From assembly GCA_964528445.1 (NCBI GenBank), contig CAZGSL010000010.1, forward strand, positions 1 to 62,399: a stretch of DNA of 62,399 nucleotides, written 5' to 3'. Below, piece by piece: positions 29,879 through 42,528 of the stretch (within the stretch, counting starts at the first letter, position 1; each line of letters starts with the position of its first letter). Both the position numbers and the translations under genes were made by a program. The notes beneath the pieces were generated by a model, which was given only the letters and a program-made list of their open reading frames with translations, was not told the DNA's origin and made no database searches. Source of the DNA: JAXHMM01 sp964528445. GTDB taxonomy: Bacteria; Bacteroidota; Rhodothermia; Balneolales; Balneolaceae.

Positions 29879-30271
29879 TCAGGACTCTTCTTCCTTCGGT
29901 TCCTGCTCTTTCTCTTCCTGGACGGTAAGCCCGAACCTCTTGGCGAAATCGAGAATAAAATCGGTTACCTCATCGTCAATGGTACGCTTCTCCTCGTCAA
30001 GCGAGCTGCCCCGGAATCCCATGCGTCCGCCGGTCTTGTTAAGCTCGAAACGGCACTGCTTGCCGGTGAATTCAATAATGCAGGTGAGGGTAACGCTCGC
30101 GTTGATCTGCTTTTCGTACTCCTCGTAGACGGCGACATGCACGATGTCCTTGGTTTCGGACGACTCGTACTTGTAGAGGTGCTTGGGTTCAATACTGGAA
30201 AAAAGCTGGATGGGCATTCGCTTGAGGGTGTCTCCCGGCCCGAATATTATATACTTGCTGACTGAACTCAT
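29879..30271 (-). CDS. Protein of unknown function, about 130 residues
   Basis: I do not recognise this family. The frame is open from an ATG at 30337. The ATG at 30271 (MSSVSKYIIFGPGD) looks more like a natural start, because the first 22 residues are basic and unlike the rest. The body is soluble and mixed alpha/beta, with KDIVHVAVYEEYEKQI and a strand-rich centre around TLTCIIEF. It ends in a helix and an acidic, Glu-rich tail. No Shine-Dalgarno sequence is clear at either start. It precedes prmC in the same direction by about 40 bases and may share its transcript. Confidence 0.6.
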   Translation of the reverse strand: MSSVSKYIIFGPGDTLKRMPIQLFSSIEPKHLYKYESSETKDIVHVAVYEEYEKQINASVTLTCIIEFTGKQCRFELNKTGGRMGFRGSSLDEEKRTIDDEVTDFILDFAKRFGLTVQEEKEQEPKEEES

Positions 30272-30439
30272 AGACGGCTGTCTTCGAACTCTGGTTAATG
30301 ATCTGCATTCCTCGCAAACAGCCTGAATAAACGCCATAATTCAACAATTGTCAAATACGTTGTTTTATCGCCGCCGTAATTTTCTTATATACTTTTTCTA
30401 TACCTTTTTAGTTGTATATATGCCCATTGAGATGGATCC

Positions 30440-31285
30440 ATGACCTACTGCCGTGAAATTATGATACCGTCCAAGCCGATCGCCGCTTCCATACTGATTT
30501 CCCTGGTTCTGGCCCTGTTTTCCGTATCCGATGCCGCCGCTCAACTCCAGGAGCCGGAGGTAATTGATGTCGAGCAGCCTCGCACGCTCTACGGGGAGGG
30601 ACTCCGAAGCGGGCTGGCTGTGAACGCCGTGATCAACAACTTCGGCGTCGGTATGCTCGGCCAGTACTCCCGCGTGGTCTCTCCCTATACGGAACTGACG
30701 CTGACTGCCGGAATTACCGGGATCCGTGATGTGCGGGAGCAGAGTTTTCAGAATTTTTTCACCGGCCAGCGAACGGTGCCGAACAAGTACAACCGGGCGC
30801 TCGGTTTTCCTATCATGGTGGGAGTCAAGCAACGGATGTTCGCCCGCTATATCGCCGACAATTTCCGCGTGTTCCTCTCTACCGCCGCGGGCCCGGCGAT
30901 GAGTTTCGTCTATCCCTATTTCAATGACATTGACAACAATGGCTTTCGCAACGTGGTCGAGTCATCAAACGGTGTACGCCGGGCGGAGCCGCTGTACGAC
31001 TTTTTTACGGGATGGGGACAGGGGGAGACAAAGTGGGGAGTGTCGGCCGAATTCAAGATCGGCATTGATTTCGGAGATAATTTCAGCAACCTGACGCGCG
31101 TGGAATTCGGTTATTTCTTCTACTATTTCAACCAGGGCATCCAGATGATGGAACCCCACCGCGGAGGCATAATGAGGGCGTACAACCCGCAGGGAGAGCC
31201 GATTCCCTTCAATCAGACGTTTTACGATGCCCAGAAGTTCTTCGGCACCCCGCAAATCACTATCACTTTTGGCACCATGTGGTGA
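30440..31285 (+). CDS. Exported beta-barrel-like protein of unknown function
   Basis: Protein of 281 residues, or 274 if it starts at the ATG at 30461. A signal peptide ends near DAAAQ. The mature part has alternating hydrophobic and polar residues, many Tyr and Phe, and short turns such as FNDIDNNG. It ends in ITITFGTMW, compatible with an outer-membrane beta-barrel. The second ATG (MIPSKPIAAS) gives a more typical signal peptide. It is upstream of eno in the same direction with an 87-base gap, so they may be separate units. No family name can be given with confidence. Confidence 0.7.
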   Translation: MTYCREIMIPSKPIAASILISLVLALFSVSDAAAQLQEPEVIDVEQPRTLYGEGLRSGLAVNAVINNFGVGMLGQYSRVVSPYTELTLTAGITGIRDVREQSFQNFFTGQRTVPNKYNRALGFPIMVGVKQRMFARYIADNFRVFLSTAAGPAMSFVYPYFNDIDNNGFRNVVESSNGVRRAEPLYDFFTGWGQGETKWGVSAEFKIGIDFGDNFSNLTRVEFGYFFYYFNQGIQMMEPHRGGIMRAYNPQGEPIPFNQTFYDAQKFFGTPQITITFGTMW

Positions 31286-31372
31286 CCGCTGCCGGCGTTT
31301 TTCCCTTCTTTTCAAGATTGCAAAAACCTCGTACCTTGGGCTTCACCCCATTCCGAACCCAATACGCGAGCG

Positions 31373-32659
31373 ATGAGTTTTATTGAGCAGATCCTCGGGA
31401 GGCAGATCATTGACTCCCGCGGCAACCCCACGGTTGAAGTTGATGTTATCCTGGAAAACGGGATTGTAGGCCGGGCCTCCGTACCGTCCGGGGCGTCCAC
31501 GGGTGAACACGAGGCGGTGGAGTTGCGGGACTCGGACCAATCGGCCTACCTCGGCAGGGGAGTTACCCAGGCGGTGGAAAATGTCAACACGCTAATCGAC
31601 GGGGAGCTCACCGGTATGGAGGTGTTCAACCAGGTTGAGATCGACAACACCCTGATTGAACTGGACGGGACAGAGAACAAGCAAAAGCTGGGGGCGAACG
31701 CCGTCCTGGGCGTTTCTCTCGCGGTGGCCGGGGCCGCCGCCAACGAGGTGAACATGCCGCTCTGGCGGTATGTGGGGGGAGCCAACGCGAAGGTACTGCC
31801 GCTGCCCATGCTGAATATTATCAACGGCGGGGCCCATGCCGACAACAACGTGGATCTCCAGGAATTTATGATTGTGCCCGCCGGGGCTGCTACCTTCACG
31901 GAATCCATCCGAATGGGCACCGAAGTGTATCACCATCTGAAAAACGTGCTGACCGAAAAGGGATATGCCACGGCGGTAGGCGACGAGGGCGGATTCGCGC
32001 CGGACCTCTCCTCCAATGAGGAGGCGGTGGAGGTCATACTGAAAGCCATCGAAACCTCCGGTTACGTCCCGGGGGAGGATGTGATGCTGGCCCTCGACCC
32101 GGCCGCTTCCGAATTTTACAACGCCGAGGAGGGACTATACGAATTCAAAAGAAGCGACGGCTCCAGAAGGGATTCCGACGAGATGGTGGATTTCTGGAGC
32201 CGGTGGGTGGAGCGCTATCCCATCGTTTCGATTGAGGATGCCATGGGAGAGGACGACTGGGAGGCGTGGGAGACGCTGACCGGCGCCCTGGGAGACCGCG
32301 TTCAACTGGTGGGCGACGATCTTTTTGTCACCAATACCGACCGCCTTGCCGAAGGCATTCGAAAGGGCGTGGCCAACTCCATCCTGATCAAGGTAAATCA
32401 GATAGGCACGCTTACCGAAACGCTGGATGCCATTGAAATGGCCCACAAAAATGATTACACGGCTGTCGTATCCCACCGGTCGGGAGAGACGGAGGATACC
32501 GCTATCGCCGATCTGGCCGTGGCCACCAACGCGGGCCAGATCAAATCCGGTTCAATGAGCCGCACGGACCGGACCGCCAAGTACAACCAGCTGCTGCGAA
32601 TCGAGGAACAGCTGGGACCCAATGCCATTTTCCTTGGAAAGGACGCGTTCGGTTTTTAG
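31373..32659 (+). CDS. eno: Enolase
   Basis: Converts 2-phosphoglycerate to phosphoenolpyruvate in glycolysis and gluconeogenesis. The 428 residues match bacterial enolases. The N-terminal signature is RQIIDSRGNPTVEVDV. Substrate-loop segment VPSGASTGEHEAVELRD follows, then INGGAHADNNVDLQEFMIVP. Catalytic and metal residues occur in SIEDAMGEDDWEAW and LVGDDLFVTN. The C-terminus has SHRSGETED and IKSGSMSRTDR. It is complete and ordinary. A TACCTTG box about 30 bases upstream may be its -10 element. Confidence 0.98.
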   Translation: MSFIEQILGRQIIDSRGNPTVEVDVILENGIVGRASVPSGASTGEHEAVELRDSDQSAYLGRGVTQAVENVNTLIDGELTGMEVFNQVEIDNTLIELDGTENKQKLGANAVLGVSLAVAGAAANEVNMPLWRYVGGANAKVLPLPMLNIINGGAHADNNVDLQEFMIVPAGAATFTESIRMGTEVYHHLKNVLTEKGYATAVGDEGGFAPDLSSNEEAVEVILKAIETSGYVPGEDVMLALDPAASEFYNAEEGLYEFKRSDGSRRDSDEMVDFWSRWVERYPIVSIEDAMGEDDWEAWETLTGALGDRVQLVGDDLFVTNTDRLAEGIRKGVANSILIKVNQIGTLTETLDAIEMAHKNDYTAVVSHRSGETEDTAIADLAVATNAGQIKSGSMSRTDRTAKYNQLLRIEEQLGPNAIFLGKDAFGF

Positions 32660-32736
32660 CGGGGCGCGGGGAGAAGGTGAGGGAGAGGCGGTTGTTTTGC
32701 CTCTTTGTTATCTGAGTTTTCTTACAGCAGCCATCC

Positions 32737-33882
32737 ATGCAGATCACCGAACTCACGCTGAAAAACTTTCGGAATCACGAGGAAACCCATGTGCGGTGGG
32801 CCCCGCATCTTAATGTGATTACCGGCCCGAACGGAGCGGGCAAGACCAATCTCATCGACGCGATCCACTACCTCTGCATGTCCCGGAGCTTCATTTCCAG
32901 CAGCGACCGGTACGTGGTCCATCACGACGCTCCCTTCTTTATGATTGAGGGACAGTTCAAAGGGAATATCCGAACCTCTTTCGAGGTGGGCTGCTCCTAC
33001 TCCAGGGGCGAAGGGAAAAAGATCTTCGTCAACGAGAGTCCCCTGGACCGCCTGTCGGACCTGATCGGAATGATTCCGGTGGTGGTGCTGGCCCCCGGCG
33101 ACAAAAAACTGACCAGCGAAGGTCCCACGGAGCGCCGCTCGTTCATAGACTCATTTATCAGCCAGCTCTCCCCCCGCTACCTGCGCGACCTCTATGATTT
33201 CCGGGCGGCGCGTAAACAGCGCAACAAGCTTCTCCAGGAGTTTCGGGGCTCGCGTGAAGTGCTGGTGGCGTACCTGGAGCCGTGGAATGCACAGCTGGTG
33301 GAATACGGTTCGCGGATCGTGGCCGGCCGGTGCCGGGTGTTGAATCGATTCGAGGAGTACCTGGAGCGGGAGTACCGTGAAATCTCCGGCATGCGCCACC
33401 GCCCCCATCTGGAGTACCAGACCTTTTGCGAGCCGGACGAGGATCCCGAAACCATCGAGGAGCGCTACAGGGAGGCCCTCGGGGAGGCTCTTGAGCATGA
33501 GCTGGAACGGGAGGTGACGACGGTGGGTCCTCACAGGGACGAGATCGTATTTTACCTGGATGATTTCGAGCTGCGAAAGTACGGCTCGCAGGGACAACAC
33601 CGGCTTTTTGCGCTTGCTTTGAAACTGGCTCAGCTTTTGTATTTTTCGGATGAACTGGACGATTTGCCCATTTTCCTGCTGGACGATGTTTTCGGCGACC
33701 TGGATGCCCAGCGAACCGAAGTACTGCTTCTGGCCCTGAAAGAACACGCGGGACAGACGTTTATCACATCCGCCAATCCAGTCCCGTTCAGGAAATTTCT
33801 GGACTTCGACGGCGAGAGGAACCGAAAGTACCAGGTGGAAGACGGGCAGGTGACCATGCTGGAAACAGAGGAGGCTTCCTGA
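32737..33882 (+). CDS. recF: DNA replication and repair protein RecF
   Basis: SMC-like ATPase that loads RecA at gaps together with RecO and RecR. The 381 residues show the order expected for RecF. Walker A is GPNGAGKTNLIDAIHYL near residue 30. The signature-like SQGQHRLFALALKLAQ follows a middle helical arm. Walker B is PIFLLDDVFGDLD near residue 310. Its stop codon overlaps the start of the DciA-like gene (TGATG at 33880-33884), so the two are translationally coupled. The order recF-dciA close to dnaA is common around bacterial origins. Confidence 0.96.
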   Translation: MQITELTLKNFRNHEETHVRWAPHLNVITGPNGAGKTNLIDAIHYLCMSRSFISSSDRYVVHHDAPFFMIEGQFKGNIRTSFEVGCSYSRGEGKKIFVNESPLDRLSDLIGMIPVVVLAPGDKKLTSEGPTERRSFIDSFISQLSPRYLRDLYDFRAARKQRNKLLQEFRGSREVLVAYLEPWNAQLVEYGSRIVAGRCRVLNRFEEYLEREYREISGMRHRPHLEYQTFCEPDEDPETIEERYREALGEALEHELEREVTTVGPHRDEIVFYLDDFELRKYGSQGQHRLFALALKLAQLLYFSDELDDLPIFLLDDVFGDLDAQRTEVLLLALKEHAGQTFITSANPVPFRKFLDFDGERNRKYQVEDGQVTMLETEEAS

Positions 33883-34184
33883 TGGCACGATACCGTTTTG
33901 AATCCCCCAAACCCCTGAAGGAACTCGTCAAGGATTTCCTGGACGACTACCCGCACCGAAAGCGGCTCAAGAGGGGAATGATTCTCTCCCTGTGGGAGCG
34001 AACCGTCGGCGAGCGCATTGCCGGACAGACCGAGAACATCCACTTCGAGCACGGCAAGCTCATCGTGCATGTAAGCAATCCGGCCTGGCGCCACGAGATC
34101 CATATGAAACGTTTTCATATCGCCAAAAAATTGAATGAGGAAGTGGACGAAGAAATCATCAAGGAGATCGTGGTGCGATCCTGA
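33882..34184 (+). CDS. DciA-like (DUF721) protein, possible replicative helicase loader
   Basis: Protein of 100 residues belonging to the DUF721 family. DciA, the family's best-known member, recruits the replicative helicase in bacteria that lack DnaC or DnaI. The central LWERTVGERIAGQTENIHFEHGKL and VHVSNPAWRHEI segments are diagnostic. The N-terminus is basic and could bind DNA. It overlaps recF by one base and so is co-expressed with it. The role is inferred from family and context, and no other helicase loader is seen in the window. Confidence 0.85.
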   Translation: MARYRFESPKPLKELVKDFLDDYPHRKRLKRGMILSLWERTVGERIAGQTENIHFEHGKLIVHVSNPAWRHEIHMKRFHIAKKLNEEVDEEIIKEIVVRS

Positions 34185-34188
34185 GCCG

Positions 34189-34217
34189 TTGACAAACCCG
34201 CCCCCCCGGTCTATATT
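34189..34217 (+). promoter_or_regulatory. Promoter before the YbbR-domain gene
   Basis: TTGACA (34189-34194) and TATATT (34212-34217) are 17 bases apart, placing the start of transcription about 12-15 bases before the ATG at 34238. The short leader leaves little room for a ribosome site. Confidence 0.6.
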
Positions 34218-34237
34218 GCTCCGAAACCATTGAAATC

Positions 34238-35242
34238 ATGAGCAACACAACCTTTGAAGAGCTGAAAAAGAAGTTTTGGGAACGCTGGTACAAGGTGTTC
34301 CGCCGGCCCGAAGAGGACGGACCCGAAGTGGGCCGGGAGAAGGTGGCCGTGTTTGTCATCTCCCTCATCCTGGCGCTCTGCCTCTGGATGCTGGTGAATC
34401 TGAGCAGGGACTATAACCTTACGCTCAATATGCCGGTTGAACTGGGCAATGTGCCGTCGGGGCAGGCATTAACCCGTGAATTGCCCAATTTCGCCACGGT
34501 TAGCCTGACGGGAGAAGGGTGGGAACTCATTCAGATCTACAACAATCCTCCCCCCATTTTTATCGATGTCACCCAGAGCGAGGTGAATCTCTTTGACCAG
34601 GTGCGCCAGCAAATGAGCTCGATGCCGGACCTCACCGTGCAGAAGGTTCAGCCGCTTACGCTCTCCCTGGAGATGGAAGAGGAGGTGAGCCGGCGCGTGC
34701 CTGTCGATCCGGAGGTGGAACTGACTTTCAGGGAGCGCTTCGGATTGTTGGGAGATACGCTTATCGACCCCGACAGCATAGAGGTGACCGGGGCTTCCTC
34801 CCTCGTCGAGGAGATTGAAAACTGGCAGACCGAACCGACGGAGATCACGGACATCAGCGGCGACATCAGCCAGCCGATTACCCTGCGCGAGCCCGGTGAG
34901 CTGCTGAGCATCTCCCCGGAGACGGTTACCCTCAGGGGTGAGGTGGCCGAATTTACGGAAGGGGAGGCGAGGGTTCCCATCACCACGATCAATCTTCCGC
35001 CGGGAAGCTCTGTGAATTACAGCCCTTCCACCCTCAACGTACAGTACGATATTCCCATCAGCCAGTACAGCAAGGCGCAGGACCGGGTCCCTTTTTCGGC
35101 TTACGTCACCTTTTCACAGATTGAAACCGACTCCACCGGCTTCGTCCGGCCGGAACTGGAGGTGGTGAACCAAGATCTGGATATTCGCCTGCGATCGCAT
35201 TCCCCCACCGAGGTGGCCTACTTCATCGTACTCGACAATTAG
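34238..35242 (+). CDS. YbbR-domain membrane protein (CdaR-like)
   Basis: Protein of 334 residues with one N-terminal membrane helix (about residues 45-64, VAVFVISLILALCLWMLVNL). The rest lies outside the membrane and is built of YbbR-like beta repeats, visible as LGNVPSGQALTRELPNFATVSL and later VDPEVEL and VPITTINLPPG segments. In Firmicutes such proteins (CdaR) regulate the diadenylate cyclase CdaA. No cdaA gene is present here, so a link to c-di-AMP is unproven. It has its own promoter and is convergent with ispH. Confidence 0.85.
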   Translation: MSNTTFEELKKKFWERWYKVFRRPEEDGPEVGREKVAVFVISLILALCLWMLVNLSRDYNLTLNMPVELGNVPSGQALTRELPNFATVSLTGEGWELIQIYNNPPPIFIDVTQSEVNLFDQVRQQMSSMPDLTVQKVQPLTLSLEMEEEVSRRVPVDPEVELTFRERFGLLGDTLIDPDSIEVTGASSLVEEIENWQTEPTEITDISGDISQPITLREPGELLSISPETVTLRGEVAEFTEGEARVPITTINLPPGSSVNYSPSTLNVQYDIPISQYSKAQDRVPFSAYVTFSQIETDSTGFVRPELEVVNQDLDIRLRSHSPTEVAYFIVLDN

Positions 35243-35252
35243 GAAGGCTTGT

Positions 35253-36491
35253 CTACAACTGCTCTTCGAATGGGCTGAGCACCGACTCCACCGAGCGGGT
35301 CTCCCCGAAGTAGTCCAGGAGCTTCAGCAGCACTTCGTCCACCAGCACGTCGGGACAGGAGGCCCCGGACGTGAGTCCGACCTTCAACGGCTCCCGGTCC
35401 GTCGGCAGCCACTCCCCGGTCTCCTTCACGCGATCCTCCCACTGGTCGTAGTGCCGGATGGAATGCGGCGAGGCAATCTCCCCGGCGTCCCGCACGTGAT
35501 ACGTGGGAAAGGCCTCCTCCAGGATCTCCACCAGGTGCATGGTGTTGGAGGAGTTGTAGCCGCCCACCACCAGCGCCAGGTCGGCGTCGGAATCGGCCAG
35601 GGCCAGCGTGGCCGACTGATTTTCGTTGGTGGCGTAGCAGAGCGTGTCGGAGGTATCAGCGAAGTGGTCCAGCACCTCCGCCTCGCCGAACCGTTCTTTG
35701 GCGGCTTCCTTGAGTATATCCATCACCTCCTGGGTCTCGGTCGCCAGCATGGTGGTCTGGTTGATCACCCCGAAATGCTCCATGTCCTCCTGCGGATTGA
35801 AGCCTTCGGTACTTTTGTGGCCGAAATGCTCCTCGAACTCCTCATTGGGACGTTCCCCGGTGAGGATCTCTGCCAGGATTTTCGCCTCCTCCGTGTTCAG
35901 CACCACCACGCAGGGTGAGTGACTGGAGCTGTGGGAAAAGGTGGCGCGGGTCTCCTCGTGCCGGTGTTTGCCGTGGATGACCAGGGAGTATCCTTTTTTC
36001 CCGAGCTGCCTGCCCCGTTTCCAGACCTTCTCCACAAAGGGGCAGGTGGTGTTGTACTCGTAGGGATCGATGCCCTGCCGCTTGAGTTTTTGCTGGATCT
36101 CCAGGGTGGTTCCGAAGGCGGGTACGATGACGATGTCGTCGGAGTCGAGCGACTCGATCGGGATCAGCTCCGAGCCGTCCGTTTCAAAGAGAAATTTTAC
36201 GCCCCGCTCCTGCAGGTCCTCGTTGACCGTCGGATTGTGAATCATTTCGCTCAGCAGGTAGATGTCGCGCTCCGGGTTTTCATCCACCGTCCTGTAGGCG
36301 ATGTCGATGGCGTTCTCCACCCCGTAGCAGAAGCCGAAATGGCGCGGGATGTAGAATTGCACGGGACCGAAATCCAGTACGGTGGGCTCGAGGTCCTTCT
36401 TGCGCGGGTCGACCACCCTGTTGGCCTCCTTCACCTTGCGGATGACGGGCGACTGATAGATTTCGGGGATGTCAAATTTCTTGCGGGCCAT
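35253..36491 (-). CDS. ispH: 4-hydroxy-3-methylbut-2-enyl diphosphate reductase, long form
   Basis: Iron-sulfur enzyme of the last step of the MEP isoprenoid pathway, making IPP and DMAPP. The 412 residues are about 100 more than E. coli IspH and match the long form found in cyanobacteria, plants and some FCB-group bacteria. The three cluster cysteines appear in GFCYGVENA (Cys55), NTTCPFVEKV and SGASCPD. Other marks are VIHGKHRHEET and NQTTMLA. It works downstream of ispD and ispF, which lie near 60 kb of this window, but is not in an operon with them. It converges on the YbbR gene. Confidence 0.94.
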   Translation of the reverse strand: MARKKFDIPEIYQSPVIRKVKEANRVVDPRKKDLEPTVLDFGPVQFYIPRHFGFCYGVENAIDIAYRTVDENPERDIYLLSEMIHNPTVNEDLQERGVKFLFETDGSELIPIESLDSDDIVIVPAFGTTLEIQQKLKRQGIDPYEYNTTCPFVEKVWKRGRQLGKKGYSLVIHGKHRHEETRATFSHSSSHSPCVVVLNTEEAKILAEILTGERPNEEFEEHFGHKSTEGFNPQEDMEHFGVINQTTMLATETQEVMDILKEAAKERFGEAEVLDHFADTSDTLCYATNENQSATLALADSDADLALVVGGYNSSNTMHLVEILEEAFPTYHVRDAGEIASPHSIRHYDQWEDRVKETGEWLPTDREPLKVGLTSGASCPDVLVDEVLLKLLDYFGETRSVESVLSPFEEQL

Positions 36492-36553
36492 GGAAGATCG
36501 GGGGTTCTGGCGTTGCTGTTACGGGACGAAATATAAGGAATTTGAAGGGCAGT

Positions 36554-40072
<3,519 letters not shown>

Positions 40073-40173
40073 ATCTTATGGTACCCCTGGCGCGCCCCCC
40101 GTCGGAAATCGGGAGAGGCGGGCCGCCGCTTCGCCCGTTGAACCCCGCGAAAACAGACCGGCGGGGCCGCCGT

Positions 40174-40743
40174 TCAGACGGTCATGATCTCCTCTTCCTT
40201 CTTCTCCAGAAGATTGTCGACGTTTTCGGTGTGGCGGTCGGTAATATTCTGTATTTCCTGCTCGGCCTCGAATTTGGAATCCTCCGGCAGCGATTCCTGC
40301 TCTACTTTCTTCTTGATCTCGTCGTTGGCGTCCCTGCGGGTGTTGCGTACGGAGATCCGGGCGTCTTCGGCAATTTCCCTGACATGCTTGACCAGCTCTT
40401 CGCGGCGTTCCTCCGAAGGAATGGGAAGAGGGATGCGAATGAGATTGCCGTCGTTGCTCGGATTCAGCCCCAGGCCGGACGACATGATGGCCTTCTCTAT
40501 ATCCTCAATCGCGTTGGTGTCGTAGGGCTGCACCGTAAGAAGGCGGGCTTCGGGAGCGCTGACGTTCGCAAGCTGGTTAAGGGGAGTCTGGGATCCGTAA
40601 TAATCCACCTTGATCCCGTCCAGGAGTGAGGTTTTGGCCTTGCCTGCCCGGACGCGGGAGAGTTCCTTCCGGAAATAGCTCACGGCCTCGTCCATCTGGC
40701 TGTCGGCCTTGTCAATGATACTCTGGAGTTCCGCGGGGATCAT
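40174..40743 (-). CDS. frr: Ribosome recycling factor
   Basis: Splits post-termination ribosomes together with EF-G. The product is 189 residues from the ATG at 40743. A TTG at 40755 would add four residues, but GGAG at about nine bases before the 40743 ATG overlaps that TTG, so the ATG is the better start. Family motifs are RKELSRVRAGKA, LNQLANVSAPEARLLTVQPYD and LTKER-type LPIPSEERREELVK. It follows pyrH by about 66 bases, the usual bacterial order tsf-pyrH-frr. Confidence 0.96.
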   Translation of the reverse strand: MIPAELQSIIDKADSQMDEAVSYFRKELSRVRAGKAKTSLLDGIKVDYYGSQTPLNQLANVSAPEARLLTVQPYDTNAIEDIEKAIMSSGLGLNPSNDGNLIRIPLPIPSEERREELVKHVREIAEDARISVRNTRRDANDEIKKKVEQESLPEDSKFEAEQEIQNITDRHTENVDNLLEKKEEEIMTV

Positions 40744-40809
40744 AATGCTCTCCAAACTGTTTTGGGTTTGACGCCTGGAGCGGGGGCTGCCCGCACCACC
40801 GGAAGGAAT

Positions 40810-41544
40810 TTAAGAATTCTGGGAATTTTCCCAAATTACCGCCGATCCCACCTCTTCGTTGCCCATCACCACTCTTTTGAGATTTCCCTCCACATTCATG
40901 TTAAAGACGATGATGGGCGTCTCATTCTCCCGGCAGAGCGTAAAGGCGGTCATATCCATGATGGAGAGCCTCCGGTCCAGCACCTCCTCGCCCGTGATGG
41001 TATGGAATTTCTCCGCGTCGGGATTTTTTTCGGGATCCGAGTCAAAAATACCGTCTACCCTCGTGCCCTTCAGGATAACCTGGGCTTCCACCTCTATGGC
41101 GCGGAGTGAAGCGGCGGTGTCGGTGGTAAAATAGGGGTTGCCGGTGCCGGCGCCGAATATGACCACCCTCCCTTTCTCCAGGTGCCGGATGGCCCTGCGG
41201 CGGATGTACGGTTCGGCGACCTCTTCCATCCGGATGGCCGACATCAGGCGGGTGTGCACGCCCTTCCGCTCCAGGGCGTCCTGCAGGGCCATGCTGTTGA
41301 TCATGGTGGCCAGCATGCCCATGTAATCTCCCTGTACCCGGTCCATGCCTTCGGTCGCTCCCTTCACCCCGCGGAAGATGTTTCCTCCGCCGACGACGAC
41401 GCAGATCTCGATATCCTCGTCGTGCACCGCCTTGATCTCATCGGCATAACGGGTCAGGATGGAGCCGTCGATGCCGTGTCCCTGTTCTCCCAGTAACGCT
41501 TCACCGCTCAGCTTGAGTAAAACTCTTCGGTACTTGTCTGCCAC
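40810..41544 (-). CDS. pyrH: UMP kinase
   Basis: Phosphorylates UMP to UDP in pyrimidine synthesis. The 244 residues show the amino-acid-kinase fold: RVLLKLSGEAL at the start, VVVGGGNIFRG and DYMGMLATMINSMALQDALE, then FGAGTGNPYFTTDTAA and ILKGTRVDGIFDSDP. It uses a GTG start at 41544 and has no clear Shine-Dalgarno sequence. A strong intrinsic terminator lies between tsf and this gene. Expression therefore depends on readthrough or on a promoter in the short gap. The gene otherwise keeps its conserved place between tsf and frr. Confidence 0.96.
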   Translation of the reverse strand: MADKYRRVLLKLSGEALLGEQGHGIDGSILTRYADEIKAVHDEDIEICVVVGGGNIFRGVKGATEGMDRVQGDYMGMLATMINSMALQDALERKGVHTRLMSAIRMEEVAEPYIRRRAIRHLEKGRVVIFGAGTGNPYFTTDTAASLRAIEVEAQVILKGTRVDGIFDSDPEKNPDAEKFHTITGEEVLDRRLSIMDMTAFTLCRENETPIIVFNMNVEGNLKRVVMGNEEVGSAVIWENSQNS

Positions 41545-41578
41545 GCTTGTTCTGTTCTCGGTTAGGAATCGGTTATAT

Positions 41579-41608
41579 ATAAAAAAAAGGCTACCGAATT
41601 GGTAGCCC
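41579..41608 (-). terminator. Intrinsic terminator between tsf and pyrH
   Basis: On the minus strand GGCTACC (41607-41601) pairs with GGTAGCC (41595-41589) around a five-base loop. A run of eight T residues (41588-41581) follows. It starts about 20 bases after the tsf stop codon and is the cleanest terminator in the window after the one at 61.8 kb. Confidence 0.85.
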
Positions 41609-41627
41609 TAATTTGCCTGCCGGGGGA

Positions 41628-42461
41628 TCAGGAATCCTCTCCCAGCTGCAGCCGGTGGAACCGTTTCACCAGGGGAGTGTCGTTCTTCTCCAGGTACTCT
41701 TTCACGGAGAGGCTGTTGTCTTTTACGAACTTCTGCTCCAGCAGGACCCTCTCCTCGTAAAAGCGGCGCAGCTTGCCCTGGGCCGCCTTTTCGGCGATCT
41801 CTTCGGGCTTCCCCTCGTTGCGGAGCTGGTCCTTGGCGATCTCCAGCTCCTTCTCCACGACAGACGAATCCACGCCGTCGCGGTTGACCGCCAGGGGATT
41901 CATCGCCGCGACCTGCATGGCCACGTCCCTGCCGATCTCCTCGTTTTCCACATTCCCTTCGAACTCAACCAGAACACCGAGCTGGTTGCCGGGGTGGATG
42001 TAGGAGATAAGCTCCCCGTCGGTCTTGGCGAGCACCACGCGGTTGACTTCGATTTTCTCCCCGATTTTACCCACCATGTCCTTGAGGTGGTCGTTTACGG
42101 TGAGCCCGTCCAGTTCCGTCTCCAGCAGCTCGTTCACGCTCTCGATCTCCTCTTCGAAGACGAGATTAAGAAACTGTTCGGCCCGTTCCTGGAAATCCTC
42201 GTTGCGTGCCACGAAATCCGTTTCACAATTGATCTCCAGGGCAGCGGCTTTCCTTCCGTCCCCGCTTACCCTGCTTACGATCAGCCCCTGGTTGGCTTCC
42301 CGGTCCGAGCGTTTTTCCGATAATTTCTGTCCCTTTTTGCGAAGAATCTCGACCGCTTTGTCGAAATCGCCGCCGGATTCCTCCAGGGCGTTCTTGCAGT
42401 CCATCATGCCGGCGCCGGTCTGTTCACGCAGCTCTTTAACGTCTTTTGCAGAGATACTCAT
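41628..42461 (-). CDS. tsf: Translation elongation factor Ts
   Basis: Nucleotide-exchange factor for EF-Tu. The 277-residue protein has the family's N-terminal UBA-like module with LREQTGAGMMDCKNAL. The core with ETDFVARNEDF follows, then the paired subdomains with AMNPLAV and AKDQLRNEGKPEEIAEKAAQGKL. It follows rpsB by about 67 bases, the usual arrangement, and ends just before an intrinsic terminator. The gene is complete and typical. Its partner EF-Tu begins at the right end of the window. Confidence 0.96.
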   Translation of the reverse strand: MSISAKDVKELREQTGAGMMDCKNALEESGGDFDKAVEILRKKGQKLSEKRSDREANQGLIVSRVSGDGRKAAALEINCETDFVARNEDFQERAEQFLNLVFEEEIESVNELLETELDGLTVNDHLKDMVGKIGEKIEVNRVVLAKTDGELISYIHPGNQLGVLVEFEGNVENEEIGRDVAMQVAAMNPLAVNRDGVDSSVVEKELEIAKDQLRNEGKPEEIAEKAAQGKLRRFYEERVLLEQKFVKDNSLSVKEYLEKNDTPLVKRFHRLQLGEDS

Positions 42462-42528
42462 TTGGTTTTCCGTTTGGCGGTTTGCTTACTGTTAACGTTG
42501 GTGCCCCGACCGCTGCCGGGGCGGGGGG

